Assembly (NCBI GenBank): GCA_042219835.1
Contig: JBHJMN010000003.1
Coordinates: 1-64,000, forward strand
Direction: 5' to 3'
Source: Paenibacillus_G elgii_A
Lineage (GTDB): Bacteria > Bacillota > Bacilli > Paenibacillales > NBRC-103111
DNA length: 64,000 nt
Part shown: positions 22,761 through 31,314 of the stretch, piece by piece
Layout: each line of letters opens with the position of its first letter
Position numbering within the stretch: the stretch's first letter is position 1
Translations under genes and position numbers: made by a program
The notes under the pieces: generated by a model
What the model was told of the DNA's origin: nothing
The model's database searches: none
What the model saw: only the letters and a program-made list of their open reading frames with translations

Positions 22761-25541
22761 ATGCTGGAACGATACGGACACGGCGGCGATTTGTGGACGG
22801 CCGCGGAAGCTTTTGGCAAACCGAGGGAGCGGTTTGTCGATTTTAGCTCGAATATGAACCCGCTCGGACCGCCTGAGGCGGTAGGACGCATTTTGGCCGA
22901 GCAGTGGCGGGAGGTCGTCCATTACCCGGACCCGGCGGTGCGGAAGCTGACCGGCAAGCTGGCCGCTAAGCACGGCGTTCCGGCCGAATGCGTGCTCGTC
23001 GGCAACGGGGCGGCGGAGCTGATCGATTTGGCCGTCCGGGTGCGCCGTCCCCGGGTGACGGGACTGGTTCGTCCGTCCTTTGCCGAATATGAGGAAGCTG
23101 TGGAGAAAATCGGGGGGCGTATCGTCGACATCCCGCTTGATGAAGCGAACGGCTTTGCGCTTCGCCTGTCCAATGTACAGGCGGCTGCCGACCGATGCGA
23201 TCTGCTGTTTCTCGGGCATCCGAACAATCCGACCGGGCGCCTGCTGCCGGATGACGTGGTGCAAGCGTTGGCCGACGGACAGATTCCGGCTATCGTCGAT
23301 GAGGCGTTTCTGGATTTTTGCCCGCGGGAGGAGGAGCTGACGCTGGTACGTGCTGCGGCGCAGAGCCCCCACTTGACCGTCATTCGCTCGATGACGAAGT
23401 TTTATTCGATTCCCGGACTTCGTCTCGGGTACGTAGTGGCGCATCCGGAGCAAATCCGCGAGATGAAGCGGCTGCAGGTGCCGTGGAGCGTAAACGCTTT
23501 ATCCCAGTGGATCGGCTCGGCTGTTCTGGAGGAGCGGGAGTTCGCGCACCGGACGCTGGAGTGGGTGAAGGAAGAGAAGGAGCGCTTGCGCGCCGGACTG
23601 CAATCGCTCGGCCTGACCGTGTTCGAGAGCGATGTGAATTTTGTGTTGTTTTCGCTGCGGCGACTGGGACTCAACGTGCGGGAGCTGCAAGCGGCGATGG
23701 GGCGGCGGGGCATTTTGATCCGGGACGCTTCGCTCTTTCCCGGGCTGGACGAGACGTACTGCCGGGTGGCGGTCAAGCTGAGGGAGCAGAACGAAGCGCT
23801 GCTGGACGGTCTTAGGCAGTCGATTGCCGACCTGCTTGAGGCGCAAGAGCGCGCGACGGCGGGCGAAGAAATCGCGGCAGCCAAGAGGCCGGAGCGCTCG
23901 CAGAGCGTTGGCGGGTCCGCGCCCAATGCCTGTCCGACGCAGCTTCCAGCCGATTCCGCATCGCTGAAGCTGGCTCCGACCTTCATGCTGCAGGGAACCG
24001 CCTCCGATGTCGGCAAAAGCTTGCTGACGACGGCATTGTGCCGCATCCTGCTGCAGGACGGCTTGCGTGTGGCGCCGTTCAAATCGCAAAACATGTCGCT
24101 CAACTCCTACGTGACGCCGGACGGCAAAGAAATCGGCCGGGCGCAGGGGATGCAGGCGGACGCTTGCCGGATTCCGGCGACGACGGACATGAACCCGATT
24201 CTGCTCAAGCCCAAAAAGGATATGGTGTCGCAGGTGGTCGTCCACGGCAAGCCTTACCGTGATCTGGATGCGCGGACGTACCGGGAAAAATATTTGCCGG
24301 AAGCCGAAGCGGTGGTGAAGGAATCGCTCGCCCGGTTGCGACAAATGTATGACGCGGTTGTGATCGAAGGGGCGGGAAGCCCGGCCGAGGTCAATCTGAA
24401 AGACCGGGATATCGTCAACATGCGGCTGGCCGGGTGGGCGGACGCCCCGGTGCTGCTTGTCGCGGATATCGACCGCGGAGGCGTGTTCGCTTCCCTCGTC
24501 GGGACACTGGACATTTTGTCGCCGGAGGAGCGGGACCGGGTGAAGGGCTTTATTATCAACAAGTTCCGGGGAGACGTTACGCTGCTTACGCCGGGGATCG
24601 AATGGCTGGAGAAGCGGACGGGCAAGCCGGTGCTGGGCGTCATTCCTTATTTGCCGCAGCTTGGGCTGGAGGATGAGGATTCGGCTTCGCTCGATCGCAA
24701 GCTGGCGGAGGGCGCTCTAGGCCGCACGGATTCGGCGCTGTCCGAAGACATGCTCGATATCGCCGTCATCCGGCTGCCGCGCCTGTCCAACTTTACGGAT
24801 ATCGATCCGCTGGAGTATGAGCGCGATGTCCGGCTTCGTTTCGTGGATACGGCGGAGACGTTCGGTTCCCCGGATGCGGTCATCGTGCCGGGTAGCAAAA
24901 ACACCGTCGACGATCTCTTGTATCTTCGCGATTGCGGTCTTGACCGGAAGCTGCTTGATTTTGCCAAGAGCGGCGGATGGGTGACGGGCATCTGTGCGGG
25001 GTATCAGATGCTGGGGGAAAAGCTGCTCGATCCGAATGCGGTCGAATCGGACCGGCCGGTGCTTGACGGACTCGGCTTATTCCCGACGCAAACCGTCTTT
25101 GCCGCGGAGAAACGGACCGTAAGAGCCGCAGGTACGACACGGCTATACGCCGATCCCGGGCAGACGTTTGAAATTCAGGGCTATGAGATTCATATGGGCG
25201 TGACTTCGTTTTTGCGGCCCGTCAATCACCCGTTCAAGTTATCGCATCCTGATACCGGACCGGGTGAAGCCGGTTCGTCGCAGGACGGCGCGGTCTGCGC
25301 GGACGGACGGCTGTGGGGTACGTATGTGCACGGCATTTTGCATAACGACGATTTCCGCCGCGCGTGGCTGAACCGGATTCGCGCAGCGAAAGGGCTACAG
25401 CCGCTGCAAGCGGAGCTGCGCTTTCAGGAACGCCGGGAGGCGGCCTTCGATCGGCTCGCGGCCCATGTGCGGGAGCACTTGGATATGGAGCGATTGTATG
25501 AGATGATAGGGTGGAATAAAGGTCGGGAGGGATTGCGGTGA
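22761..25541 (+). CDS. cobD-cobQ: Fusion: threonine-phosphate decarboxylase CobD + cobyric acid synthase CobQ
   Basis: One open frame of 926 residues. Residues 1-about 360 are a CobD-type PLP enzyme (HGGDLWTAA, DFSSNMNPLGPP, LGHPNNPTGRLL, Schiff-base K213 in RSMTKFYSIPGLRLGY), which makes aminopropanol phosphate from threonine phosphate. A low-complexity linker spans about 360-404. Residues 405-926 are CobQ (CbiP): P-loop GTASDVGKS, FKSQNMSLNSYVTPDGKEIG, then a class-I-like glutamine amidotransferase domain with nucleophile C745 in TGICAGYQMLG and YVHGIL histidine. CobQ amidates the corrin side chains to give cobyric acid. CbiB joins the products of both halves, so fusion is functionally sensible. 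I see no stop or ribosome site at the junction. Confidence 0.93.
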   Translation: MLERYGHGGDLWTAAEAFGKPRERFVDFSSNMNPLGPPEAVGRILAEQWREVVHYPDPAVRKLTGKLAAKHGVPAECVLVGNGAAELIDLAVRVRRPRVTGLVRPSFAEYEEAVEKIGGRIVDIPLDEANGFALRLSNVQAAADRCDLLFLGHPNNPTGRLLPDDVVQALADGQIPAIVDEAFLDFCPREEELTLVRAAAQSPHLTVIRSMTKFYSIPGLRLGYVVAHPEQIREMKRLQVPWSVNALSQWIGSAVLEEREFAHRTLEWVKEEKERLRAGLQSLGLTVFESDVNFVLFSLRRLGLNVRELQAAMGRRGILIRDASLFPGLDETYCRVAVKLREQNEALLDGLRQSIADLLEAQERATAGEEIAAAKRPERSQSVGGSAPNACPTQLPADSASLKLAPTFMLQGTASDVGKSLLTTALCRILLQDGLRVAPFKSQNMSLNSYVTPDGKEIGRAQGMQADACRIPATTDMNPILLKPKKDMVSQVVVHGKPYRDLDARTYREKYLPEAEAVVKESLARLRQMYDAVVIEGAGSPAEVNLKDRDIVNMRLAGWADAPVLLVADIDRGGVFASLVGTLDILSPEERDRVKGFIINKFRGDVTLLTPGIEWLEKRTGKPVLGVIPYLPQLGLEDEDSASLDRKLAEGALGRTDSALSEDMLDIAVIRLPRLSNFTDIDPLEYERDVRLRFVDTAETFGSPDAVIVPGSKNTVDDLLYLRDCGLDRKLLDFAKSGGWVTGICAGYQMLGEKLLDPNAVESDRPVLDGLGLFPTQTVFAAEKRTVRAAGTTRLYADPGQTFEIQGYEIHMGVTSFLRPVNHPFKLSHPDTGPGEAGSSQDGAVCADGRLWGTYVHGILHNDDFRRAWLNRIRAAKGLQPLQAELRFQERREAAFDRLAAHVREHLDMERLYEMIGWNKGREGLR

Positions 25542-26107
25542 AAATTTATACGAGAACGGGCGATGCCGGAAAAACCGGGGTGATCGGAGGGCGCGTAGAT
25601 AAGGACGACGTCCGCGTCGAGGCGTATGGTACGGTTGACGAGCTGAACTGTTTTATCGGCCAGGCGATGGGGTTTCTGGATGCGGAACGCGATGCGGATC
25701 TGCTTGCCGATCTGCTGCAAATCCAGCATGAGACGTTCGACTGCGGCTCCGATCTGGCGCTGCTGAAGCAGGAGCTGCGGCCGTATAAGGTGACGGCCGA
25801 GATGGTGGACCGGCTGGAAGCGTGGATCGACAAATATGATGCGGAGACGCCGGACATCCAGCGCTTTATCCTTCCGGGCGGGAGTCAGGCGTCGTCGGCG
25901 CTTCACGTATGCCGGACGGTATGCCGCCGCGCCGAGCGCCGGGTCGTCACGCTTGCGCGCACGCAGCCGATCAACGAAGAGGTTCGCCGTTATTTGAACC
26001 GGCTGTCGGACTTGTTCTTTACGGTCGCCCGGGTTGCCAATCATCGGGCCGGAAACGGCGACGTGGAATATATTCGGAGCGCCGAGGTGTTCAGACGCAA
26101 GTCATGA
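25538..26107 (+). CDS. pduO: PduO-type ATP:cob(I)alamin adenosyltransferase
   Basis: 189 residues from GTG 25538, overlapping the cobD-cobQ stop, with GGGAGGG upstream. N-terminal KIYTRTGDAGKTGVIGG and VEAYGTVDELNCFIG are the ATP-binding signature of the PduO/CobO-alternative family; the C-terminal FILPGGSQASSALHVCRTVC plus RRAERRVV and NRLSDLFF complete it. It transfers adenosine to Co(I) corrinoid, forming adenosylcobalamin. Its TGA overlaps the next gene's ATG. Confidence 0.94.
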   Translation: MKIYTRTGDAGKTGVIGGRVDKDDVRVEAYGTVDELNCFIGQAMGFLDAERDADLLADLLQIQHETFDCGSDLALLKQELRPYKVTAEMVDRLEAWIDKYDAETPDIQRFILPGGSQASSALHVCRTVCRRAERRVVTLARTQPINEEVRRYLNRLSDLFFTVARVANHRAGNGDVEYIRSAEVFRRKS

Positions 26108-27198
26108 GCTATTATAAACCGCTGGAATATATCGTCCCGACCGAAGACGACGGCATGGTGCTGAGGACGATTTTGCAAAAACGAATGGGCGTTTCCCGGA
26201 AGCTTCTCTCGCGGCTGAAGCTGACGGAGCAGGGCATTACGATCAACGGGGAACGCAAATATATCGATGTGAAGGTGTGCGCCGGAGATCGGGTCGCCGC
26301 GCGGATGGAGATGGAAGCGTCGGACGATATTTTGCCGCAGCCGCTTCCGATCGACATTTTGTATGAGGACGACGAGCTGCTGGTGCTGAACAAGGAGGCC
26401 GGGATGATCGTGCACCCGACGCACGGACATTACACGGATACGCTGGCGAACGGCGTCGTTCATTACTGGCGGGAAAAAGGCGTGAGCTTCCGCTTCCGCC
26501 CTGTGCACCGGCTCGATCAGGAGACGTCCGGGGTGCTGGCCGTCGCCAAAAATCCTTATGTGCATCAGCAAATTTCGGAGGAAATGCAGGCGCACGGGCT
26601 AAAGAAAGAATACGTTGCGCTCGTGCACGGCGTGATCGGCAGCGACGAAGGTACGGTCGACGCGCCGATTGATCGCAATCCGCTTGCGCCGCATGTCCGC
26701 ATCGTCACGCCGACCGGCTATCCGGCGGTCACGCATTACCGCGTGGAGCGGAGATTTCGCGAAGCGACGCTCGTGCGCTTGTGGCTGGAGACGGGGCGGA
26801 CGCACCAGATCCGCGTGCATATGCGGCATCTCGGGCATCCGCTGCTCGGCGATAAGATGTACGGTCCGGGCGGAACGGCGGACGAGGCGGATAAGGCGGC
26901 TGCGGAGGGACGTATCCCGGAAGCCGACGGTTCGCATCAGCGGGATGGAGCTTCGGCGCCATTATCCGAGGGCATGACCGTCGCCGACCGCAGCGCAACG
27001 CAGCAGCAGGCAGCCCCAAGCATCTGCCAAGCGGCTTCGCCCGCAGCGGACTACGGACTGGAGCGTCAAGCGCTGCACGCCTGTACACTTGGGCTGACGC
27101 ATCCCGTCACGCGTCAGTGGATGGAATTTCACGCGCCGCTGCCGGCGGATATGGAGCGCTGCATCAAACATTTAGCTCAGTCTGAAGCCGCCTACTAA
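26104..27198 (+). CDS. RluA/RluD-family pseudouridine synthase with C-terminal insertion
   Basis: 364 residues from ATG 26104 (overlaps pduO). An S4-like RNA-binding domain occupies about 15-75 (SRKLLSRLKLTEQGITINGE). The catalytic domain has LNKEAGMIVHPT and D138 in HRLDQETSGVL (the nucleophilic aspartate of all pseudouridine synthases), then GRTHQIRVHMRHLGHPLLGD. About 60 residues of Ala/Ser/Gln-rich sequence (about 260-320) separate GDKMYG from RQALHACTLGLTHPVT, where homologues have a short loop. It modifies rRNA or tRNA uridines; which site cannot be told. It is probably at the tail of the cob transcript by position only. Confidence 0.9.
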   Translation: MSYYKPLEYIVPTEDDGMVLRTILQKRMGVSRKLLSRLKLTEQGITINGERKYIDVKVCAGDRVAARMEMEASDDILPQPLPIDILYEDDELLVLNKEAGMIVHPTHGHYTDTLANGVVHYWREKGVSFRFRPVHRLDQETSGVLAVAKNPYVHQQISEEMQAHGLKKEYVALVHGVIGSDEGTVDAPIDRNPLAPHVRIVTPTGYPAVTHYRVERRFREATLVRLWLETGRTHQIRVHMRHLGHPLLGDKMYGPGGTADEADKAAAEGRIPEADGSHQRDGASAPLSEGMTVADRSATQQQAAPSICQAASPAADYGLERQALHACTLGLTHPVTRQWMEFHAPLPADMERCIKHLAQSEAAY

Positions 27199-27203
27199 GC
27201 ATA

Positions 27204-27260
27204 AAAAATCCGCCGTTCCCGCGTATTGCAAGATACGATCGGGGGAACGAGCGGATTTTT
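27204..27260. terminator. Bidirectional intrinsic terminator
   Basis: AAAAATCCGC...GCGGATTTTT outer arms with GTTCCC/GGGAAC within. It serves the rlu gene on the plus strand and ydcF on the minus strand. Confidence 0.8.
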
Positions 27261-27278
27261 GTTTTTTGGTGTCGTCCG

Positions 27279-28019
27279 TTACTGGAGTTGTCCCAAATAC
27301 TCTTTCAACGCGAGGCTTAGATCTTCTATGGCCGCAGAGGTCGGAATCCAGAGTCTCCCCGTCCAGCCTGTGCCGCGGCTGATCTTGTAATCGACCGGAT
27401 ACGGAACGACCTGAACGTGCTGCGCGGCAAAATGCTTCACCGAGCGCGGCATATGAAAAGCAGACGTCACGAGAATCGGCCGCTTCCAGCCGCCTTCATC
27501 CAGAAGCTGCTTCGCGTATCGCGCGTTCTCTTGAGTCGTGCGGCTCCGGTCGTCCAACCGGATCGCTTTGGCCGGAACGCCCAGCGCAATAAGCTTGCTG
27601 CGGGCCAGTTGGCCTTCGTTGGCCGTATCGGCATACACTTGCCCGCCGGAGACGATGACCGGCAGCGGCTTGGCGGCGTACAGCTCGGCCACCGCAACGA
27701 CCCGATGCAGCGTGCTGCCGCTCAAGTGGCCGGTACCTCTTACGTCCGGGGTCCCCGACACAGCACCGCCGGTCAGCATGACGTAGACGTCACCCTCTAG
27801 AGCCGCGGGCGGCGAATAACGATTTTCAATCGATTGCAGCGCCGTTTCGCCGACAAGCGGGATCGAGAGCAAGTAGACGAGGAAAGCCGAGGCGAACAAA
27901 ACGATGCCGGCCGAGCGGCGGACGCGGGCGTAAAGCCACCATCCGATCAGGAACAGCAGCGGGACGAAGCAGCCGGGGGGCATCAAGAAACTGTAAATGA
28001 GTTTAAGAACATAAATCAT
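27279..28019 (-). CDS. YdcF family protein (DUF218)
   Basis: 246 residues. Two membrane segments at the N-terminus (about 1-30 and 37-58) precede a cytosolic or extracellular DUF218 domain: VYVMLTGGAV, IVSGGQVYADTANEGQLARS, DDRSRTTQENARYAKQLL, and ILVTSAFHMPRSVKHF. Family members such as YdcF/SanA act in envelope biology; SanA is linked to vancomycin resistance at high temperature. The conserved D-x-x-S-R-T-T-x-E-N stretch marks the nucleotide-like pocket. AAGGAG precedes its ATG. It is transcribed alone. Confidence 0.85.
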   Translation of the reverse strand: MIYVLKLIYSFLMPPGCFVPLLFLIGWWLYARVRRSAGIVLFASAFLVYLLSIPLVGETALQSIENRYSPPAALEGDVYVMLTGGAVSGTPDVRGTGHLSGSTLHRVVAVAELYAAKPLPVIVSGGQVYADTANEGQLARSKLIALGVPAKAIRLDDRSRTTQENARYAKQLLDEGGWKRPILVTSAFHMPRSVKHFAAQHVQVVPYPVDYKISRGTGWTGRLWIPTSAAIEDLSLALKEYLGQLQ

Positions 28020-28171
28020 GGCCTAAGCTCCTTTTGTGGGACTCTTTTCCATTATCTGCGCTTCGCCGCCTTTTTTCAACCTTCGGCCGGGCAGCGGCGA
28101 TTTGCAGGACCTGCCAATTCCTCGGTATAATGAATTCATGTCATAGTTAACCATTTCAGGATAGGATAAGG

Positions 28172-28561
28172 ATGAGAGAAATCATGAGCAAGAGCAAATC
28201 GATCAAAGTTTTTCAATACCCTGCTTGCAGCACCTGCCGGAGCGCACTGAAGTGGCTCAAAGAGCACGGATGGGAAGTGGAGGCGATCCACATCATGGAG
28301 CAGCCGCCGACCGTGGAGGAACTTCGTACGCTCATCCCGCAAAGCGGGCTGGATATCAAAAAATGGTTTAACGTATCCGGTGAAGTGTATAAGGAAATGC
28401 AACTTAAGGACAAGCTGCCGCAGCTGAACGACGAGGAGAAAATGGAGCTGCTTGCATCGAACGGCAAGCTGATCAAGCGGCCGGTCGCGACGGACGGGAA
28501 GCGGGTGACGGTTGGCTTCAAGCCGGAGCTGTATGAGGAAAATTGGGGGAACGAATCGTAA
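28172..28561 (+). CDS. ArsC/Spx-family thioredoxin-fold protein (YusI/YffB-like)
   Basis: 129 residues from ATG 28172 (ATG 28184 is an alternative). The thioredoxin-like start KVFQYPACSTCRSALKWL carries C19-x-x-C22. The rest (PPTVEELRTLIPQSGLDIKK, KLIKRPVATDGKRVTVGF) is the ArsC/Spx/YffB fold; R-P-x-x-x-D-G near the end is conserved. Proteins of this type include arsenate reductases and RNA polymerase-binding Spx; the short, YusI-like form has no proven reaction. It is followed at 24 bp by a site-2 protease gene. Confidence 0.85.
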   Translation: MREIMSKSKSIKVFQYPACSTCRSALKWLKEHGWEVEAIHIMEQPPTVEELRTLIPQSGLDIKKWFNVSGEVYKEMQLKDKLPQLNDEEKMELLASNGKLIKRPVATDGKRVTVGFKPELYEENWGNES

Positions 28562-28584
28562 GGTTTGTCTAAGGAGTGTGAATC

Positions 28585-29673
28585 TTGTTGCAGCAAAGAC
28601 CTAAACCGAAAAAACAAAATCCGCTTTGGTATATCGGCGCAGCCGTAACCTTCATTCTGACGCAGCTGAAAACGCTGCTGCCGCTGCTAAAGCTCGGCAA
28701 ATTCGGGGGAGCACTCATCTCGATGGCGGTTACCGTCGGCGCGTATGCAATTATTTTTCCATGGCAGTTCGCGATCGGCTTGGTACTGCTGCTGCTCATC
28801 CACGAGCTCGGCCACGTCATTGCCGCCAAGCAAAAAGGGCTGCCGGTATCGGCTCCGGTGTTTATCCCGTTCATGGGCGCGCTGATCAACATGAAGCGGC
28901 ATCCTCGGGATGCGGTGACGGAAGCATACGTCGCTTTGGGGGGCCCCGTTCTTGGGACGGTTGGCGCCTTAGTTGTATTCGGCGCAGCCTATGCGCTGGG
29001 TGACCCGCAGCATAGTAAACTGCTATATTCCATCGCTTACGTCGGCTTTTTTCTTAATCTGATCAACCTGCTGCCGATTCATCCGCTTGACGGAGGGCGG
29101 ATCGCGACGGCGGTGACGCGCTGGCTTTGGCTGGTCGGCCTGGTCGGAGGGCTGGTCGTGATCATCTACCTGCGCTCGATCTTGTTCTTCATTATTTGGG
29201 CGATGTTCGCCTACGACCTGTACAAAAAATTCGTCAAGGACCGCAAGCAAGGCGAGGAGCGGTTCGTCAACGCGAGCTTCTTGGTGGCGGCCGAACCGCT
29301 GCTGGCACAGGGCTATCTGATTCCCGGCCCGGACCATAAGCGGGAGCTGCCCTTTGTCACGTTCTCGGATTTGGACGGGCAGCAGTATGTCAATGTTTTC
29401 TGGGAAGGCCTTCATTTTCAAGGCACGGTGCCGCTGATGCATCAAGGAATCATCAAGCGTACACACGTGACCCGCGTAGAGCATCTCCAGAAAGAAGACG
29501 GTCTGCATCTGATGATCCACTGCCAGATCGATTACCAACTATATGAAAATGACAAGTACTACGACGTCCCTACGTCGGCGCGGTGGAAGTTCGGGACGGC
29601 GTATGCGCTGCTTGCGGCGTTTTTAATCGGCATGATGTGGTACGTTCACGAGATAACGGGACTGAATGGATAA
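28585..29673 (+). CDS. Site-2 protease (M50) family protein
   Basis: 362 residues from TTG 28585, with AAGGAGTG at 6-nt spacing. Membrane segments surround H73-E-L-G-H77, the zinc site of intramembrane metalloproteases, and NLLPIHPLDGGR with Asp169 as the third ligand. A basic loop (KKFVKDRKQGEERF) and a soluble C-terminal half (about 225-340, YLIPGPDHKRELPFVTFSDL) follow, then a last membrane segment. Such proteases cut membrane-bound substrates such as anti-sigma factors. The sigma-W-type promoter of pspA elsewhere in the window makes that role worth noting, but no partner is visible here. Confidence 0.9.
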   Translation: MLQQRPKPKKQNPLWYIGAAVTFILTQLKTLLPLLKLGKFGGALISMAVTVGAYAIIFPWQFAIGLVLLLLIHELGHVIAAKQKGLPVSAPVFIPFMGALINMKRHPRDAVTEAYVALGGPVLGTVGALVVFGAAYALGDPQHSKLLYSIAYVGFFLNLINLLPIHPLDGGRIATAVTRWLWLVGLVGGLVVIIYLRSILFFIIWAMFAYDLYKKFVKDRKQGEERFVNASFLVAAEPLLAQGYLIPGPDHKRELPFVTFSDLDGQQYVNVFWEGLHFQGTVPLMHQGIIKRTHVTRVEHLQKEDGLHLMIHCQIDYQLYENDKYYDVPTSARWKFGTAYALLAAFLIGMMWYVHEITGLNG

Positions 29674-29720
29674 TCGACATTCCGAATCGACGTTCGGAAG
29701 GAAAACGAGGTAGCGCATAA

Positions 29721-30067
29721 ATGAAACGATGGGAATCGAAACGATTGGCCGAACTGGGTTCGGCTATTTTTTCTGAGGTGGCCGGGTGGAAGCGGGAAGT
29801 GACGGCGCGCGGCGTCGATGTAATCGACCTGGGCATCGGGAGCCCGGACCATCCGCCATCCGCCCGTGTCATGGACGCGCTGATGCGCGCGGTGATCGAC
29901 AGATTTCCCGGGAAATGCTGTATTCCGCGGGAGTCGTCGTTATCCCGGGCGATGCGTTCGGCCAAGAAGGCGAAGGCTACGTCCGCATCGCCCTCGTTCA
30001 GGAAGAGGACCGGCTGCGGGAAGCGGTCCGCCGGATCGGACGTTTTTTGCGGGAGGCTTCCCGCTAA
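29721..30067 (+). pseudogene. Aminotransferase remnant with large internal deletion
   Basis: The first about 57 codons (ATG 29721) read as the N-terminus of a class I/II aminotransferase of the LL-diaminopimelate/PatA type: KRLAELGSAIFSEVAGWKRE, then VDVIDLGIGSPDHPPSARVM. Near 29890-29910 the reading shifts by two bases into REMLYSAGVVVIPGDAFG... and ends EEDRLREAVRRIGRFLREAS, the C-terminus of the same family. About 280 residues, including the PLP lysine, are missing. The ends fit one ancestral gene with an internal deletion; it cannot be an enzyme now. Confidence 0.8.
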
Positions 30068-30207
30068 CAAGCGCTTGTGCCTTAGTTACAGCGTATTTTA
30101 GATATGTCGTAATATCTTACTTTTTCCTGTCGCCAAATTGCAATTTCATCGCCGCTTCAATCGTGCTACTATGAAGGCATGTCGTACAATAGTAGGAGGC
30201 GTATCAA

Positions 30208-31290
30208 GTGTCCCAGAAGCTCAAAATAGCCATTATCGGTTGCGGCGGTATTGCGAACGGAAAGCATTTGCCGAGTCTGTCTCGTTTGGAACAAGTTGAA
30301 CTTGTCGCATTTTGTGATATTATTTCCGATCGGGCCGAAGAAGCGAAGGCGAATTACGGCAGTGCGGAAGCGAAGGTCTATGAAGAGTATAAAGCGCTGC
30401 TGCAGGATGCATCGATCGATGTCGTCCACGTATGTACGCCGAACGATTCCCATGCGGAGATCACGATTGCGGCGCTGGAAGCCGGCAAGCATGTGATGTG
30501 CGAGAAGCCGATGGCCAAGACGGCGGCCGATGCTCGCCGGATGGTCGAGGCGGCCAAGCGGACAGGCAAGAAGCTGACGATCGGCTACAACAACCGTTTC
30601 CGGGCGGACAGCCTTTATTTGAAACGCATCTGCGAGGAAGGTGAGCTTGGCGACATCTACTATGCGAAAGCGCATGCCGTTCGTCGCCGCGCCGTGCCGA
30701 CTTGGGGCGTCTTCCTGGATGAGGAGAAGCAAGGCGGAGGACCGCTGATCGATATCGGCACGCATGCTCTTGACCTGACGCTCTGGCTGATGGACAACTA
30801 CGAACCGAAGGTCGTGCTTGGAACGGCTTTTCATAAATTGTCCGGCAAAGAAAACGCTGCCAATGCCTGGGGACCTTGGGACCCGAAGAAGTTTACGGTG
30901 GAGGATTCCGCCTTCGGCATGATCGTGATGAAGAACGGCGCGACCATCATGCTGGAATCGAGCTGGGCGCTCAATACGCTCGATGCGAAGGAAGGGAAGA
31001 CCACCTTGTGCGGAACGGAAGGCGGCGCAGATATGGAGGACGGCCTCCGGCTGAACGGCGAGAAGCTGAGCCGTTTGTATATGAACAAGATCGAGCTCGG
31101 CGGCGGCGGGGTCGATTTCTACGAAGGTCAAAGCGAGAGCGCGCCGGATACGGAAATGCGCCTGTGGATCAATGCTATCCTGCATGACCAGCAGCCGGTC
31201 GTCACGCCGGAGCAGGCTTGCGTCGTGTCCGAAATTCTCGAAGCGATCTACGAATCGGCGAAAACGGGCAAAGCCGTAACCTTCGACTAA
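30208..31290 (+). CDS. Gfo/Idh/MocA family oxidoreductase
   Basis: 360 residues, GTG start after AGGAGGCG. Rossmann fold at the N-terminus (AIIGCGGIANGKHLPSL), then HVCTPNDSHAEITIAALEAG and CEKPMAK near 100, the EKP motif holding the catalytic lysine. The C-terminal half is the alpha/beta substrate domain with GGGPLIDIGTHALDLTLWL. NAD(P)-linked dehydrogenases of this family act on sugars, inositols or their derivatives; the substrate is not identifiable. First gene of a three-gene unit with a second such enzyme and an AraC-type regulator. Confidence 0.9.
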   Translation: MSQKLKIAIIGCGGIANGKHLPSLSRLEQVELVAFCDIISDRAEEAKANYGSAEAKVYEEYKALLQDASIDVVHVCTPNDSHAEITIAALEAGKHVMCEKPMAKTAADARRMVEAAKRTGKKLTIGYNNRFRADSLYLKRICEEGELGDIYYAKAHAVRRRAVPTWGVFLDEEKQGGGPLIDIGTHALDLTLWLMDNYEPKVVLGTAFHKLSGKENAANAWGPWDPKKFTVEDSAFGMIVMKNGATIMLESSWALNTLDAKEGKTTLCGTEGGADMEDGLRLNGEKLSRLYMNKIELGGGGVDFYEGQSESAPDTEMRLWINAILHDQQPVVTPEQACVVSEILEAIYESAKTGKAVTFD

Positions 31291-31314
31291 GCGCCGGAAG
31301 AAAGGATGGGAACG

